A stretch of 64,000 nt of DNA from Anaerofustis stercorihominis (GCF_024623185.1 NZ_JANJZK010000003.1:98327-162326); one strand, 5' to 3'. Numbered from the stretch's first letter, positions 35,862-45,732 are shown. Notes: generated from the letters alone by a model not told the origin. Program-made: numbers and translations.

Positions 35862-35906
35862 TGTTCAGGGGCGCGAAATCCGCGTAAGCGGGCGTAGTGC
35901 CCCGTC
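35862..35906 (+). ncRNA. Candidate structured RNA: GC-rich GNRA-capped hairpin
   Basis: GGGGC (35868-35872) pairs with GCCCC (35899-35903); CCGC (35880-35883), GTAA tetraloop, GCGG (35888-35891) forms the tip. The two helices are joined by a symmetric 7 x 7 internal loop rich in possible non-Watson-Crick pairs. GTAA is a GNRA loop only when read on the plus strand. The element is strikingly GC-rich for this genome and lies between the leuB terminator and another terminator. Family not recognised. Confidence 0.4.
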
Positions 35907-35916
35907 TTTATAAAAT

Positions 35917-35953
35917 AAAAAGACCTCTATTTTTGCATAGGGTCTTTTTTCTT
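35917..35953. terminator. Terminator of the hybrid sensor gene (bidirectional)
   Basis: AAAAAGACC, CTAT/ATAG inner pairs, GGTCTTTTT; T-tracts on both strands. It could also end a plus-strand transcript carrying the GC-rich hairpin. Confidence 0.85.
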
Positions 35954-35957
35954 TTTA

Positions 35958-38900
35958 TTATTTGCAAAGTAAATCTCCGAGAAGTGAGTATAGTTTATTT
36001 AAATCGATAGGTTTTGAAATATGTCCGTTCATACCGCTCTCTATTGATTTTTTCATATCTTCATCAAATGCATTTGCGGACATAGCAACGATCGGTACTG
36101 TCATTGCATCAGCTTTATTGAGGTTTCTTATAGTTTTTGTTGCTGTTAAACCGTCCATTATCGGCATTCTGATATCCATTAAAATCAAATCATAATATCC
36201 GGCCTCAGACTCTGTAAATTTATCTACAGCGATTTGTCCGTTTTCAGCAACTTCCACTATAAACTTATTCATTTCAAGTATGGTTTTTGCGATTTCAATA
36301 TTCAATTCATTATCTTCGACCAATAACACTTTTTTCCCTGAGAAATCAAATTTTATATTATTATTATCTTTCTTTTCTAGTTTATGAACTGAAGATTTTT
36401 CAAGGAGCAATGTAAATTTAAATGTACTTCCTTTTCCTAAATCACTTTCAAGCTCTATATTGCTTCCCATTAATTTTACGAGGTTATTACATATTGCAAG
36501 CCCAAGACCTGTCCCTCCGTAATGAATGGAAGTATCGTCTTCTGCCTGTTCAAATGCATGGAAAACTCTTTCTTTATTTTCTCTGCTTATTCCGATACCA
36601 TCGTCTTTTACAATAAATGTAACTTTGCTTTGTTTATCATTATAATCTTCTTCACTTACCGAAAGTAATATATTTCCTTTCGACTGTGTAAATTTTATTG
36701 CATTTCCGAGAAGATTTATAAGAATTTGATTTATTCTCATATAATCTCCATATAGAATACCTTCTTTAACATCAGCCTTAACATTAAAGTTAAGTTCTTT
36801 ATCTTCTGCTTGAGGTCTTATCAAAGTTTCTACTTCATCGATAAGGTTAGTTAAACTGAAATTGGAAGGTGATAGTTTCATTTTACCGCTTTCAATTCTT
36901 GACATATCCAAAATATCATTGATTATGGATAGAAGATATTCTGAAGAAGTGCTTATTTTTTCAAGATAATCCTTAGTGCTATTCTTAAGCCCGTTTTCTT
37001 CCATTGCAATATTAGTCATTCCAATGATAGCGTTCATAGGTGTCCTGATTTCATGTGACATTCTTGATAAGAAATCACTCTTAGCTTTACTTGCCGAGTC
37101 GGAACGTGATTTCCCGATATTTGTAGCAATGATTTTAACTATTTCGTATAAACTGCTGTTATCTTTCTCATCTATATCTTTTGTTTCATCCTTTAAATTA
37201 AATGATATACTTCCTATATAATTTTCATCATTTATTAATGGATAACAAATACCGCTGGTATGCTCTTCTACTCTAAAGAAATCTCTTTCAGGAGGTAGCA
37301 GTTTATTATCTATATTATATTTAATAGGTTTTGTCATTAACTCACTGCTTAACTTTATAAAATCTTCTTTAGGGTAATGTCTTATTTCTTCCGAGATTTT
37401 ATGATTATCATTGCTCCATTGGAAAGGTATGTAACTGCTATAAAAATCCTGTTCGGCAAAAGTCATTATTATGCTGTCTAATTTAAAATATTTTCCGACT
37501 TTCATCAAAAGTAGCGGCATTATTTTTCTTAAATTATTTGTTTTATCAAACATATTGAATATAAGTGATGCTATGCTTATATCATTTGTATAGTTGACAC
37601 CAAGTATATCTCCAAATGAATTAGTTAAATCTATATTGTTATTTTTTTCTGTTTCAGGAAGAGCTGCATATGTTTCCACTTCGTCCATTTTTTTATTCTT
37701 TGCAAATTTTAATGCTTTAATTGCATTGTTTACTGCATCTTTTACATCTGTTTCTTTAGTATTTTCTACATAATATATCCCGGTGCTGCATCCTGTTTGA
37801 ACATTTAAGTCTTTAAAAGTATTATTAAAGTTGTTGGTAAACTCTTTTGCTATAGTTAAAGCTTCATCGGAATTTTTATTATTAACCCAAAGTAAAAATT
37901 CGTCTCCTCCGCACCTTACTGCAATATCATTATTAGAAATTACGGAACTTAAGATTTGACCGCTTTCTTCAAGTATTACATCTCCGATAACGATACCTAA
38001 ATTATTATTGATGTTTTCAAAGTAATCCAAATCAAATATTAAAATCGTTCCATAATCGGATACATGAAAATCATTTTTTATTAACTTGATTCCTTCATTC
38101 CAATTAAATAGTCCTGTTAAAGGATCTCGTCTTTGTTTTTCGATTTCTTTTAGTTCTTGTTTCTTTTCATCATCAATATCTCTCATGCTTCCGATGATTT
38201 TAATGAGTTCATTATTGTTATTATATATAGCTTTTCCTCTTAGCTCTATCCAGATATAATGTTCAATATTTTTGCCAAGTTTACCCCTAAAGTCGGTATG
38301 GATGTATCCTAAATCATCAAATATATATTTATCTATGATGTATTTATCTTCATCATAAATATAATCTTTATTTTTAAGAGTTTCTTTACAGTTTTCTATT
38401 GTAATCGAAGGTTCCAAACTGCTGTTTTCATCTTCTTTGTTTTTAAATTCATAATAAACATATACGATATCTTTCATGGCATCGTATTCGAATATTGTTT
38501 GTGTACTGCTTTCAAGTGCTGCTTGATATCTGCTTTTTTCTTCGATGATTAGATTTTCCGACTCTTTTTGTTTATGAGTCAAATCGCTTATCACATTATA
38601 CAGCTCGTCTATTTCTTCTATATTTGAAATAGGGAATTCATTTAGTTTATTTTCATCGCTTGCCTTAATGGTTTGAGCTAATCGTATTATAGGTTTAGTG
38701 ATTGATGTAGATGTCAGATATATTGCTCCCAAACCTATTATTAAACAAAGGATAACGACTATCGTTACGGTTTTCATTAAATTATTAGAGATTCCAAATA
38801 ATTGATTGTCGGTACTTATAGCCATTAATGCCCACTTATCTGAAGAAAATGGGGTATTGGTGTTGTATAAATTTAAATCTGACAGTGTCCCATATACGTC

Positions 38901-39899
38901 TGAATTATGTAATTTTATATCTTTAAGCTTATAAAAATTATCTGAAGTATCTTCTTTTTTTAGAGAAAATACATTATTGATGGTTTGTACTTGTGAAGCG
39001 CTTGCTCCGGACGCCGTTAAGACCCTGCAATTATTGTTTTCATCTTTTAATACCAATAAATAACCGCTTTGATGAGAATTTTTCAAATCAAGTTCTCTAG
39101 ACGGCAATATAGAATGAAGATATGAAATGGATATATCTATACCCGCAACGCCATAAACCTGCCCTTTATATACAAGAGGTACGGAATATGTAATCATTTG
39201 ATAACTTTTATTTGCTTCTTTTTCACCTTCCAAGTAGAATGGCTTAGACCAATAGCCTAGATTTTGATATCCAAGTTCAGGGTTTTCTTTTGCTGCATTA
39301 AAAGGTTTATAAAAAAATTCATTACTGAAGGTTTCATTATTGCTGCTTATATTAAAAGATGATTCCCATGGGATATCAAAAGGTATTTTTAATTTATGTG
39401 ATAGTGTGGAACTCCCTCTGACCATGGTTATATCTGAATAATCCATAGGATCGTTTTCAGGATCTGCATCTCTTAAATAAATACCGGGTACATTTTTTTT
39501 ATTTCTCGTATCGGCAATTATTATGAATGAACCGTTAACCGTATTTTTTCTTAAGTTTGATATGAGGGTATTTGAAGACGAATCAAATAACTCATTCTGC
39601 AAAGATTTATCTTTTAAGAATGTATTTAAATTTATTTTGTTATTTTTGAGTATCTTATCTAAATTAGAATTTACATCTTTGAGTTCTTCTTTTAGATTTG
39701 ACCATTGCTGAACCATATTATTTTCTAATATGATTTTTCTATTTTCCGTCGTTTGACTCAATATCTGTACGGAATTCTGATTTAAAATACTGGGTGTTCC
39801 GCTTATATATAAAGCTATATATAATGCAAAAACTAGTATGAAAATAAGAATTATCAATGGAAATAGTATTTGATTGAATATTGATCTTTTCTTCTTCAT
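35958..39899 (-). CDS. Hybrid sensor: CACHE-like / HAMP / PAS / GGDEF / GAF / histidine kinase / receiver
   Basis: A 1313-residue membrane sensor. TM1 is at about 12-33, an extracytoplasmic CACHE-like domain at about 34-370 (VYGVAGIDIS), TM2 at 376-396, then HAMP (TSITKPIIRLAQ), a PAS-like domain (about 450-585), a GGDEF domain with DPLTGLF near 595 and an intact CGGDEF near 661, a GAF-like domain (about 775-930), HisKA with SHEIRTPMN (His near 949), HATPase_c (NLLGNAIKF near 1056; GTGLGLAICNN) and a receiver with DLILMDIRMP (Asp near 1235). Diguanylate cyclase and phosphorelay outputs thus share one chain. It is cotranscribed with a solute-binding lipoprotein 28 bases upstream, its likely periplasm-equivalent ligand receptor. 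No separate response regulator is adjacent. Confidence 0.9.
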   Translation of the reverse strand: MKKKRSIFNQILFPLIILIFILVFALYIALYISGTPSILNQNSVQILSQTTENRKIILENNMVQQWSNLKEELKDVNSNLDKILKNNKINLNTFLKDKSLQNELFDSSSNTLISNLRKNTVNGSFIIIADTRNKKNVPGIYLRDADPENDPMDYSDITMVRGSSTLSHKLKIPFDIPWESSFNISSNNETFSNEFFYKPFNAAKENPELGYQNLGYWSKPFYLEGEKEANKSYQMITYSVPLVYKGQVYGVAGIDISISYLHSILPSRELDLKNSHQSGYLLVLKDENNNCRVLTASGASASQVQTINNVFSLKKEDTSDNFYKLKDIKLHNSDVYGTLSDLNLYNTNTPFSSDKWALMAISTDNQLFGISNNLMKTVTIVVILCLIIGLGAIYLTSTSITKPIIRLAQTIKASDENKLNEFPISNIEEIDELYNVISDLTHKQKESENLIIEEKSRYQAALESSTQTIFEYDAMKDIVYVYYEFKNKEDENSSLEPSITIENCKETLKNKDYIYDEDKYIIDKYIFDDLGYIHTDFRGKLGKNIEHYIWIELRGKAIYNNNNELIKIIGSMRDIDDEKKQELKEIEKQRRDPLTGLFNWNEGIKLIKNDFHVSDYGTILIFDLDYFENINNNLGIVIGDVILEESGQILSSVISNNDIAVRCGGDEFLLWVNNKNSDEALTIAKEFTNNFNNTFKDLNVQTGCSTGIYYVENTKETDVKDAVNNAIKALKFAKNKKMDEVETYAALPETEKNNNIDLTNSFGDILGVNYTNDISIASLIFNMFDKTNNLRKIMPLLLMKVGKYFKLDSIIMTFAEQDFYSSYIPFQWSNDNHKISEEIRHYPKEDFIKLSSELMTKPIKYNIDNKLLPPERDFFRVEEHTSGICYPLINDENYIGSISFNLKDETKDIDEKDNSSLYEIVKIIATNIGKSRSDSASKAKSDFLSRMSHEIRTPMNAIIGMTNIAMEENGLKNSTKDYLEKISTSSEYLLSIINDILDMSRIESGKMKLSPSNFSLTNLIDEVETLIRPQAEDKELNFNVKADVKEGILYGDYMRINQILINLLGNAIKFTQSKGNILLSVSEEDYNDKQSKVTFIVKDDGIGISRENKERVFHAFEQAEDDTSIHYGGTGLGLAICNNLVKLMGSNIELESDLGKGSTFKFTLLLEKSSVHKLEKKDNNNIKFDFSGKKVLLVEDNELNIEIAKTILEMNKFIVEVAENGQIAVDKFTESEAGYYDLILMDIRMPIMDGLTATKTIRNLNKADAMTVPIVAMSANAFDEDMKKSIESGMNGHISKPIDLNKLYSLLGDLLCK

Positions 39900-39927
39900 T
39901 ATGCCCTCAAAAGTTTATTTTAACTTG

Positions 39928-41391
39928 TTATTTTACGCTGTCCTTTAATGCCTTACTGAATGAATCATACCATTTTTCAAAGTTTTTAGTAGATGTGTAT
40001 TTTTTTGTCGCTTCTTCTAAACTTTTACCATTTTTTAATGCTTTTTCAACTTCTTTTCTGTCTTTAATAGCTAAATCGTATAAGTTATATTCCAATACTT
40101 TTCTTGCATTTCTTCCGCCGTCAAATGCTTTATTTGTATAAAGAGTATTATTTTTTAGTGTATCATATGCTACATCCATAGTCTTTTTAACTTTGTCATT
40201 TAAGTTTATGTTATTTTCTTTAATAACTTTATTAAATGTATCTATATTGTTAGCGTCTTTTTTAACCGGAAGATATCCGCTGTCACCGCAGAAATCAATA
40301 TTTCTTTCTTCTTCCGTGAACCACTTTAAGAAAACAACAGACGCATATTCTTCCTGCTCAGTCCCTTTTGTTACTACCATTCCTGCACCTTGCTGTACAG
40401 CATAGTCCTTACCGTCTTTAAATTTAGGGTCTTCAAGCACTATTGTTTCAATCTTGCTTGATTTACCGTTATTATCTACTTTATCAGGGAAATAATTAGC
40501 TGATGTAGTAGAACCGGTCAGCGATGCTATTTCTCCTATGGCTACATCATCTGAACGGAATTTTCCGTAAGATGAAAAATATCCTTTAACATATGGAACG
40601 TAATAAAAATCCCAAATTTTCTTCATATTTTCTTTATTTATGTTTAATGTCACTTTTTGGTTTTCGACTTTAAAAAGTTCGTCACCATTTTGCATAGAAC
40701 CGATTATAAACATATTAGCCATTGCGTCTCTTCCGTAAAATGCTTTTCCGTCATTTTTAACATCAGGAGTCAATGAATCGGTCCATTCATAATATTTTTT
40801 TGAAATATTTACTAAGCCTTCTTTAGTTTTAAGCTCATCAAGTTTTGAACCTGTAGCTTTTGAAAACTTGTCCCAAGCTGTCTTATTTAACATAAATATT
40901 TCTGTGCTTTTTGCCACGGGGAAGATTTTTAGTTCGTCTGCATTGCTGCTTATTCTTCCTTCTTCAATATATGAATCTACATATGAGTCAATATCGTCTT
41001 CAGACATATATTTAGTTAAATTCACTAAGTATCCTTTTTTTTCTATTTCATAAGCGGTATCGGCATATGAAGCAAAAATATTAGGAATTTCTTTACTTCC
41101 TACTTTTTTATTTATTGATGCCATAACGCTGTCTTCGAGCTGTGTAACATCTCCTTGGTTATGTCCTTCAACAAATATTCCTTCTTCAAGTCCAATCGTT
41201 TCATTAAATTCTTTTATCATGTTGTCAAATGCAACTTTTTGAGCTCCGTTATAATAATGCCAAACGGTTATTGTGACAGGATTATTCGGATCGAGCTTAA
41301 CTCCTGCAGGATTATCGTTACTCTTACATCCCGTCAAAGCTCCAAAAACAAGAAGCATAGAAATTACCAGTGCCGTTATTCTTTTTTTCAT
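39928..41391 (-). CDS. Extracellular solute-binding lipoprotein (ABC family 1), orphan
   Basis: A lipoprotein signal peptide with lipobox LTGC (Cys22), then a sugar/oligosaccharide-type binding protein (VTITVWHYYNGAQ, NIFASYADTAYE, VVTKGTEQEEYASVVFLKWFT). The 487-residue length fits SBP family 1. No permease or ATPase genes lie nearby. Instead the next gene is a CACHE-like hybrid sensor, so it more probably presents ligand to that receptor than feeds a transporter, though it might share a distant transporter. Low-complexity Lys-rich C-terminus. Confidence 0.88.
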   Translation of the reverse strand: MKKRITALVISMLLVFGALTGCKSNDNPAGVKLDPNNPVTITVWHYYNGAQKVAFDNMIKEFNETIGLEEGIFVEGHNQGDVTQLEDSVMASINKKVGSKEIPNIFASYADTAYEIEKKGYLVNLTKYMSEDDIDSYVDSYIEEGRISSNADELKIFPVAKSTEIFMLNKTAWDKFSKATGSKLDELKTKEGLVNISKKYYEWTDSLTPDVKNDGKAFYGRDAMANMFIIGSMQNGDELFKVENQKVTLNINKENMKKIWDFYYVPYVKGYFSSYGKFRSDDVAIGEIASLTGSTTSANYFPDKVDNNGKSSKIETIVLEDPKFKDGKDYAVQQGAGMVVTKGTEQEEYASVVFLKWFTEEERNIDFCGDSGYLPVKKDANNIDTFNKVIKENNINLNDKVKKTMDVAYDTLKNNTLYTNKAFDGGRNARKVLEYNLYDLAIKDRKEVEKALKNGKSLEEATKKYTSTKNFEKWYDSFSKALKDSVK

Positions 41392-41540
41392 TTTAATTTC
41401 CCCTTAAATTATGTATTTTGATATATATAATTTTATTATACATTTTTTTATGTTAGGCTACAACAAAAATAGTTGAGGTTTTGCCTAATAATGGAAAATA
41501 ATAGTAAATATATCAATAGTATTTGTATTAAAATTTATTA

Positions 41541-41588
41541 AAAAAAGACTTGAAAAGAAAATAATTTCTTTAAACAAGTCTTTTTTAT
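41541..41588 (-). terminator. Terminator of the P-type ATPase gene
   Basis: AAAAAAGACTTG (41541-41552) and CAAGTCTTTTTT (41575-41586) with an inner AAAGAAA/TTTCTTT stem. Confidence 0.85.
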
Positions 41589-41590
41589 CA

Positions 41591-44227
41591 TTATTTATTT
41601 GATTTTCTCTTTATTAACTTACTTATTTCAACTATAGGAATGACCAGTACCGCAAGAAGTATCGATACTGCATATTCCATAATCGAAATATGTTCAAATC
41701 CAAATGCACTGGATAAGAAAGGTACATATATTACCGCTGTTGTGCATATTAGGGAAGCCAGCATTGCAAGTAATAAATATTTGTTTTGACCTTTTATATT
41801 AAATATGGATTTATCAAGGGATCTCATATTAAACGAGTGGAATATTTCAGCCATGGATAAAGTCAAAAATGCCATGGTCATTCCGTCGGCACTGTTCACG
41901 ATTTCCCATACGCCCGATTCCATATAATGACCTATAAAGTAGGCTAAAAGTGTAATCACTGTTACCATTATACCTTGAAGAGCTATATTAACCCCCATAC
42001 CTCCTGCAAAGATCCCTTCATTTGAATCTCTCGGAGGACGTTTCATTATATCGCTTTCTGCTTTTTCCATTCCAAGCGCAAGAGCAGGGAAGCAGTCGGT
42101 AATAAGATTTATCCATAATAGATGAACCGGCTTTAATATTGTAAATCCAAGTAAAGTTGCAATAAATATAGATAAAACTTCCGATAGATTAGAAGCAAGG
42201 AGGAATTGAATTGATTTTCTGATATTGTCGTATATCCTTCTTCCTTCTCCCACAGCGGAAACGATGGTTGCAAAGTTATCATCTGCCAATACCATATCTG
42301 CTACATTCTTTGTGACATCCGTTCCGGTAATTCCCATACCTACTCCGATATCTGCATTTTTGATGGAAGGAGCATCATTAACTCCGTCTCCCGTCATTGC
42401 GGTTATTTTTCCTTTATCCTTCCAAGCTTTTACTATTCTTACTTTATGTTCCGGCTGGACTCTTGCATATACCGCATAATGTTCTATTTTATTAGGTAGC
42501 TCCTCATCTGATATTTCATCCAGTTCTGCGCCTGTAATAGCCTCATCTTTATTTTGTATAATACCCAGTTCCATGGCAATAGCTACAGCGGTATCTCTAT
42601 GATCTCCTGTAATCATTATAGGTTTGATACCTGCATTCCTGCATTCTACTATTGCGTCTTTTACTTCAGGTCTTACCGGGTCGATCATCCCGGTAAGTCC
42701 GACAAAGCATAAATTTTGTTCAAGATTATTTGCCTCATAACTATCGGGTTCATTATCCCAAACTCTCATAGCGATACAAAGAACTCTTAAAGCCCTGTCA
42801 GCCATGTTTTTGTTTTGAGTTAGGATACTATTTAAAATATCTTCATTTATATCAACTTCTTTTCCATCTAGTAAAGCCTTATTACATCTTTTCAGTACTT
42901 CGTCCGGCGCTCCTTTTGTAAATTGGATGATTTTACCTTCCTTGGTTTTGTGGACGGTACTCATCATTTTTCTTAAAGAATCAAAGGGAGCTTCTCCTAT
43001 ACGAGGATATTCCTCTTTTAAATGATTTTTATTTAGATTTAATTTATAAGCAAAGTTAACTAATGCACACTCTGTCGGCTCACCTATTGCAGAATTATTT
43101 TCATCAAGTTCTGCATCCGAACAAAGTGCCATTCCTTTAGCTATCAAATTTTCATCTTCTCCGTAATGTTCCACTACAGTCATTTTATTTTGTGTAAGTG
43201 TACCGGTCTTATCCGAACATATGACAGAGGCACATCCAAGGGTCTCTACGGCAGTCAGTTTTCTGATAACGGCGTTTCTTTTAGACATATTTGTAACACC
43301 TATGGAGAGGACTATTGTTACCACTGCGGCGAGACCTTCTGGTATCGCTGCCACTGCAAGACTTACCGCGACCATGAATGTATCAAGCATTGCTTCGCCT
43401 GTTACATTAGGATAAACTCTGAATATATCTATCGCAAAAATAATAGCACAAATACCAAGGACTAAAATACTAAGTATTTTACTTAGTTGTGTTAATTTCT
43501 TTTGTAGAGGAGTTGCATTATCCTCTGCTTTTGCAAGGGCATCTGCTATTTTACCCATTTCGGTATCCATACCGGTAGCGGTAATTACTGCTTTACCCCT
43601 TCCGTAAACTACGGAGCTTCCCATATATACCATGTTCTTTCTGTCTCCCAATGGAACATCACCGTTCGCATGAGCTTTCACTTCATTTTCGGTTTTAGTT
43701 ACAGGTACGGACTCTCCGGTTAGGGCAGATTCTTCGACTTTCATACTAGCACATTCTATTATCCTTCCGTCTGCGGGAACTGCGTCTCCTGCTTCTAGGA
43801 TAATAATATCTCCAGGTACCAAATCTTCACTTTTAATGGTTATTTGCTTATTGTCTCTGATAACCTTGGAAGTCGCAGCTGCGATTTCTTTAAGTGCATC
43901 TATTGCTTTTTCTGCTTTGCTTTCCTGCACAACACCGAGAACTGCGTTTATTATTACAACTATCATTATTATAATTACATCCGCAAAAGACTCTCCCGCA
44001 TATGCGGCAGTTATTCCCGATACGACTGCGGCTATTATCAAAATAATTATCATTGGGTCTAAGAGCTGATTGATAAATCTTTTAAAGATAGATATTTTTT
44101 TACCTTCGATAAGTTTATTCTTCCCGTGGGACTGTTCTCTTTCTTCGGCTTCACTGCTTGTTAATCCGTCTTCTGTCGTATTTAGGTTTTTAAGTACGTC
44201 AAGTATGCTAAGTAAATACTCTTTCAT
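41591..44227 (-). CDS. P-type calcium-transporting ATPase (P2A/P2B-like)
   Basis: An 878-residue P2-type ATPase: N-terminal cation_ATPase_N region, ten or so membrane segments, actuator motif LTGES, phosphorylation site SDKTGTLTQNK, PEGLAAVVTIVLS in TM4 and GDGVNDAPS in the P domain. The PEGLAA cation site and layout are those of bacterial SERCA/PMCA-like Ca exporters (LMCA1/YloB type). It pumps Ca2+ (or possibly Mn2+) out of the cell. It lies next to mntP under a Mn riboswitch, separated by 75 bases, so a shared transcript is possible. Confidence 0.93.
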   Translation of the reverse strand: MKEYLLSILDVLKNLNTTEDGLTSSEAEEREQSHGKNKLIEGKKISIFKRFINQLLDPMIIILIIAAVVSGITAAYAGESFADVIIIMIVVIINAVLGVVQESKAEKAIDALKEIAAATSKVIRDNKQITIKSEDLVPGDIIILEAGDAVPADGRIIECASMKVEESALTGESVPVTKTENEVKAHANGDVPLGDRKNMVYMGSSVVYGRGKAVITATGMDTEMGKIADALAKAEDNATPLQKKLTQLSKILSILVLGICAIIFAIDIFRVYPNVTGEAMLDTFMVAVSLAVAAIPEGLAAVVTIVLSIGVTNMSKRNAVIRKLTAVETLGCASVICSDKTGTLTQNKMTVVEHYGEDENLIAKGMALCSDAELDENNSAIGEPTECALVNFAYKLNLNKNHLKEEYPRIGEAPFDSLRKMMSTVHKTKEGKIIQFTKGAPDEVLKRCNKALLDGKEVDINEDILNSILTQNKNMADRALRVLCIAMRVWDNEPDSYEANNLEQNLCFVGLTGMIDPVRPEVKDAIVECRNAGIKPIMITGDHRDTAVAIAMELGIIQNKDEAITGAELDEISDEELPNKIEHYAVYARVQPEHKVRIVKAWKDKGKITAMTGDGVNDAPSIKNADIGVGMGITGTDVTKNVADMVLADDNFATIVSAVGEGRRIYDNIRKSIQFLLASNLSEVLSIFIATLLGFTILKPVHLLWINLITDCFPALALGMEKAESDIMKRPPRDSNEGIFAGGMGVNIALQGIMVTVITLLAYFIGHYMESGVWEIVNSADGMTMAFLTLSMAEIFHSFNMRSLDKSIFNIKGQNKYLLLAMLASLICTTAVIYVPFLSSAFGFEHISIMEYAVSILLAVLVIPIVEISKLIKRKSNK

Positions 44228-44302
44228 TAATAAATATCCTCCATATTTTAATATGTTAACTTCTTAAGTCTATTTTCTATATTTAATTATTAACTTTAAA
44301 TT

Positions 44303-44860
44303 TTAAAGTATTCCAATATGTTCCAGTAATATTTTAAATCCCATTAGAATTAATACCACACCTCCAAACATTTCTGCCTTTTGCTTATATTTTAGACCAA
44401 ATATATTTCCTATTTTTATTCCTATTATGGATAAAATAAATGTTGTTGTTCCTATGAGTAATACTGCGGGAATAATATCAACTTTTAGAAATGCAAAGGT
44501 GATGCCTATTGCAAGAGCATCTATACTTGTAGCAATACTTAGAGTAATCATTGTTTTAAAATCAAACTTATTATTTAAATCTTCGCCAATATTTCTTGAT
44601 TCCAAAATCATATTAATACCTATAAAACCCAATAATACAAAAGCTATCCAATGGTCAAAATTCGTTATTAAATCTTTAAAATGAAATCCCAGGTAATATC
44701 CGATCAGTGGCATTAATGCCTGAAATCCTCCGAAATATAATCCTGCTTTTATCGGATGTTTTATAGTTATTTTTTCTACTGAAAGACCTTTACAAATCGA
44801 AACTGCGAATGCATCCATTGAAAGTCCTACTGCGATGATGAATAGTTCCCATAAACTCAT
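44303..44860 (-). CDS. mntP: Manganese efflux pump MntP
   Basis: A 185-residue membrane protein with six segments in two repeats, each with a conserved Asp: [15 protein letters not shown] and [14 protein letters not shown]. This is the MntP (YebN) family exporting Mn2+. The yybP-ykoY riboswitch directly upstream supports the assignment. A GAAAGGA site precedes the ATG. Confidence 0.95.
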   Translation of the reverse strand: MSLWELFIIAVGLSMDAFAVSICKGLSVEKITIKHPIKAGLYFGGFQALMPLIGYYLGFHFKDLITNFDHWIAFVLLGFIGINMILESRNIGEDLNNKFDFKTMITLSIATSIDALAIGITFAFLKVDIIPAVLLIGTTTFILSIIGIKIGNIFGLKYKQKAEMFGGVVLILMGFKILLEHIGIL

Positions 44861-44889
44861 AATATTTCCTTTCTTAAAATAAAGAAGAT

Positions 44890-44930
44890 AAAAAAAGAGA
44901 CTTATCCGTCTTTATAACAGATAAGTCTCA
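44890..44930 (-). terminator. Mn-controlled attenuator hairpin of mntP
   Basis: GAGACTTATC (44897-44906) and GATAAGTCTC (44920-44929) with a T-run on the minus strand. The 5' part of the minus-strand stem overlaps the conserved GATGAGAC of the aptamer, so aptamer and terminator compete. Confidence 0.85.
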
Positions 44931-45008
44931 TCGTTTCAAATAAAGCCAGGAATTTTTTTATTCCAGGATGTTGACCTTATTACGCCATGCGTCGATTACT
45001 CCCTTATT
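44920..45008 (-). promoter_or_regulatory. yybP-ykoY manganese riboswitch
   Basis: On the minus strand AAGGGAGTAAT...GGTCAACATCCTGG...CCTGGCTTTATTTGAAACGATGAGAC carries the conserved GGGAGTA, CAACA and GAAACGATGAGAC blocks. Expected to prevent termination when Mn2+ is high, inducing mntP. Confidence 0.93.
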
Positions 45009-45015
45009 TTGGAAT

Positions 45016-45044
45016 ACTATACCATATTCATTATATTTTGTCAA
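45016..45044 (-). promoter_or_regulatory. Promoter of the mntP riboswitch transcript
   Basis: Minus strand TTGACA (complement of 45039-45044), 17-base spacer, TATAGT (complement of 45016-45021). Confidence 0.88.
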
Positions 45045-45084
45045 AGATATTATTTTTATTTTACATTTACTTTACATTCATACA

Positions 45085-45729
45085 TTAAAATAATTCTACT
45101 TCTTTTAATGAGTTGATGTATTTATCGGTTATTTTAAGTATTTCGTCCTTATGCTCCAAGCTTTCATCTTCTTTAATTGTATATGTAAACATATTTGCAG
45201 CTTTTCCAGCTGTTGTCCCCGAAAGGGAATCTTCTATTACTATAGAATTTTTAGGTTCTACCTTTAATTTGTCCGCAATGCCTAAAAAAATATCGGGAGC
45301 AGGTTTGCTGTTCTCAACATCATTTGCTGTCAAAATCAAATCGAAGTATTTCCTTATTCCTTCCTTTTCAAGGAACCCGTCAACAAGTCTTATAGTATTG
45401 TTGGTACCTACAGCTAATTTATAACTTTTTTCCTTAGCCCTTAAAATCAGTTCTTTGGCACCGATCCTAAGAATATCTTCCGTAAGATATAGTCCGTCTA
45501 CAATTTCTATCCATTCATTCATTATACTTTCTATACTATCTTTTATTCCATAAAAGTTTTTTGCTTCTATAGCAGCTTCTTCAATGCTCATGGGTCTGAA
45601 ATCAATATCCTCGCTTGAATAGTTTATACCTCTTCTCTTATTAAAGAAAATCTCATCTACTTTTTGCCATAGCGGAAGTGAGTCTACAAGTGTTCCGTCA
45701 AAATCAAATATAAGTAATTTATTATTCAT
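45085..45729 (-). CDS. HAD-superfamily hydrolase, beta-phosphoglucomutase-like
   Basis: A 214-residue HAD protein with nucleophile Asp9 and Asp11 in FDFDGTLVDS, motif II region AVGTNNT, Lys in SKPAPDIFLG and motif IV VIEDSLSGTTAGKAA. The cap domain (about 15-80) is helical, as in beta-PGM/phosphatase-like members. The substrate is unknown, probably a small phosphometabolite. It is the last gene of the trmN6-ogg-HAD unit, 3 bases after ogg. Confidence 0.88.
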   Translation of the reverse strand: MNNKLLIFDFDGTLVDSLPLWQKVDEIFFNKRRGINYSSEDIDFRPMSIEEAAIEAKNFYGIKDSIESIMNEWIEIVDGLYLTEDILRIGAKELILRAKEKSYKLAVGTNNTIRLVDGFLEKEGIRKYFDLILTANDVENSKPAPDIFLGIADKLKVEPKNSIVIEDSLSGTTAGKAANMFTYTIKEDESLEHKDEILKITDKYINSLKEVELF

Positions 45730-45732
45730 AAA

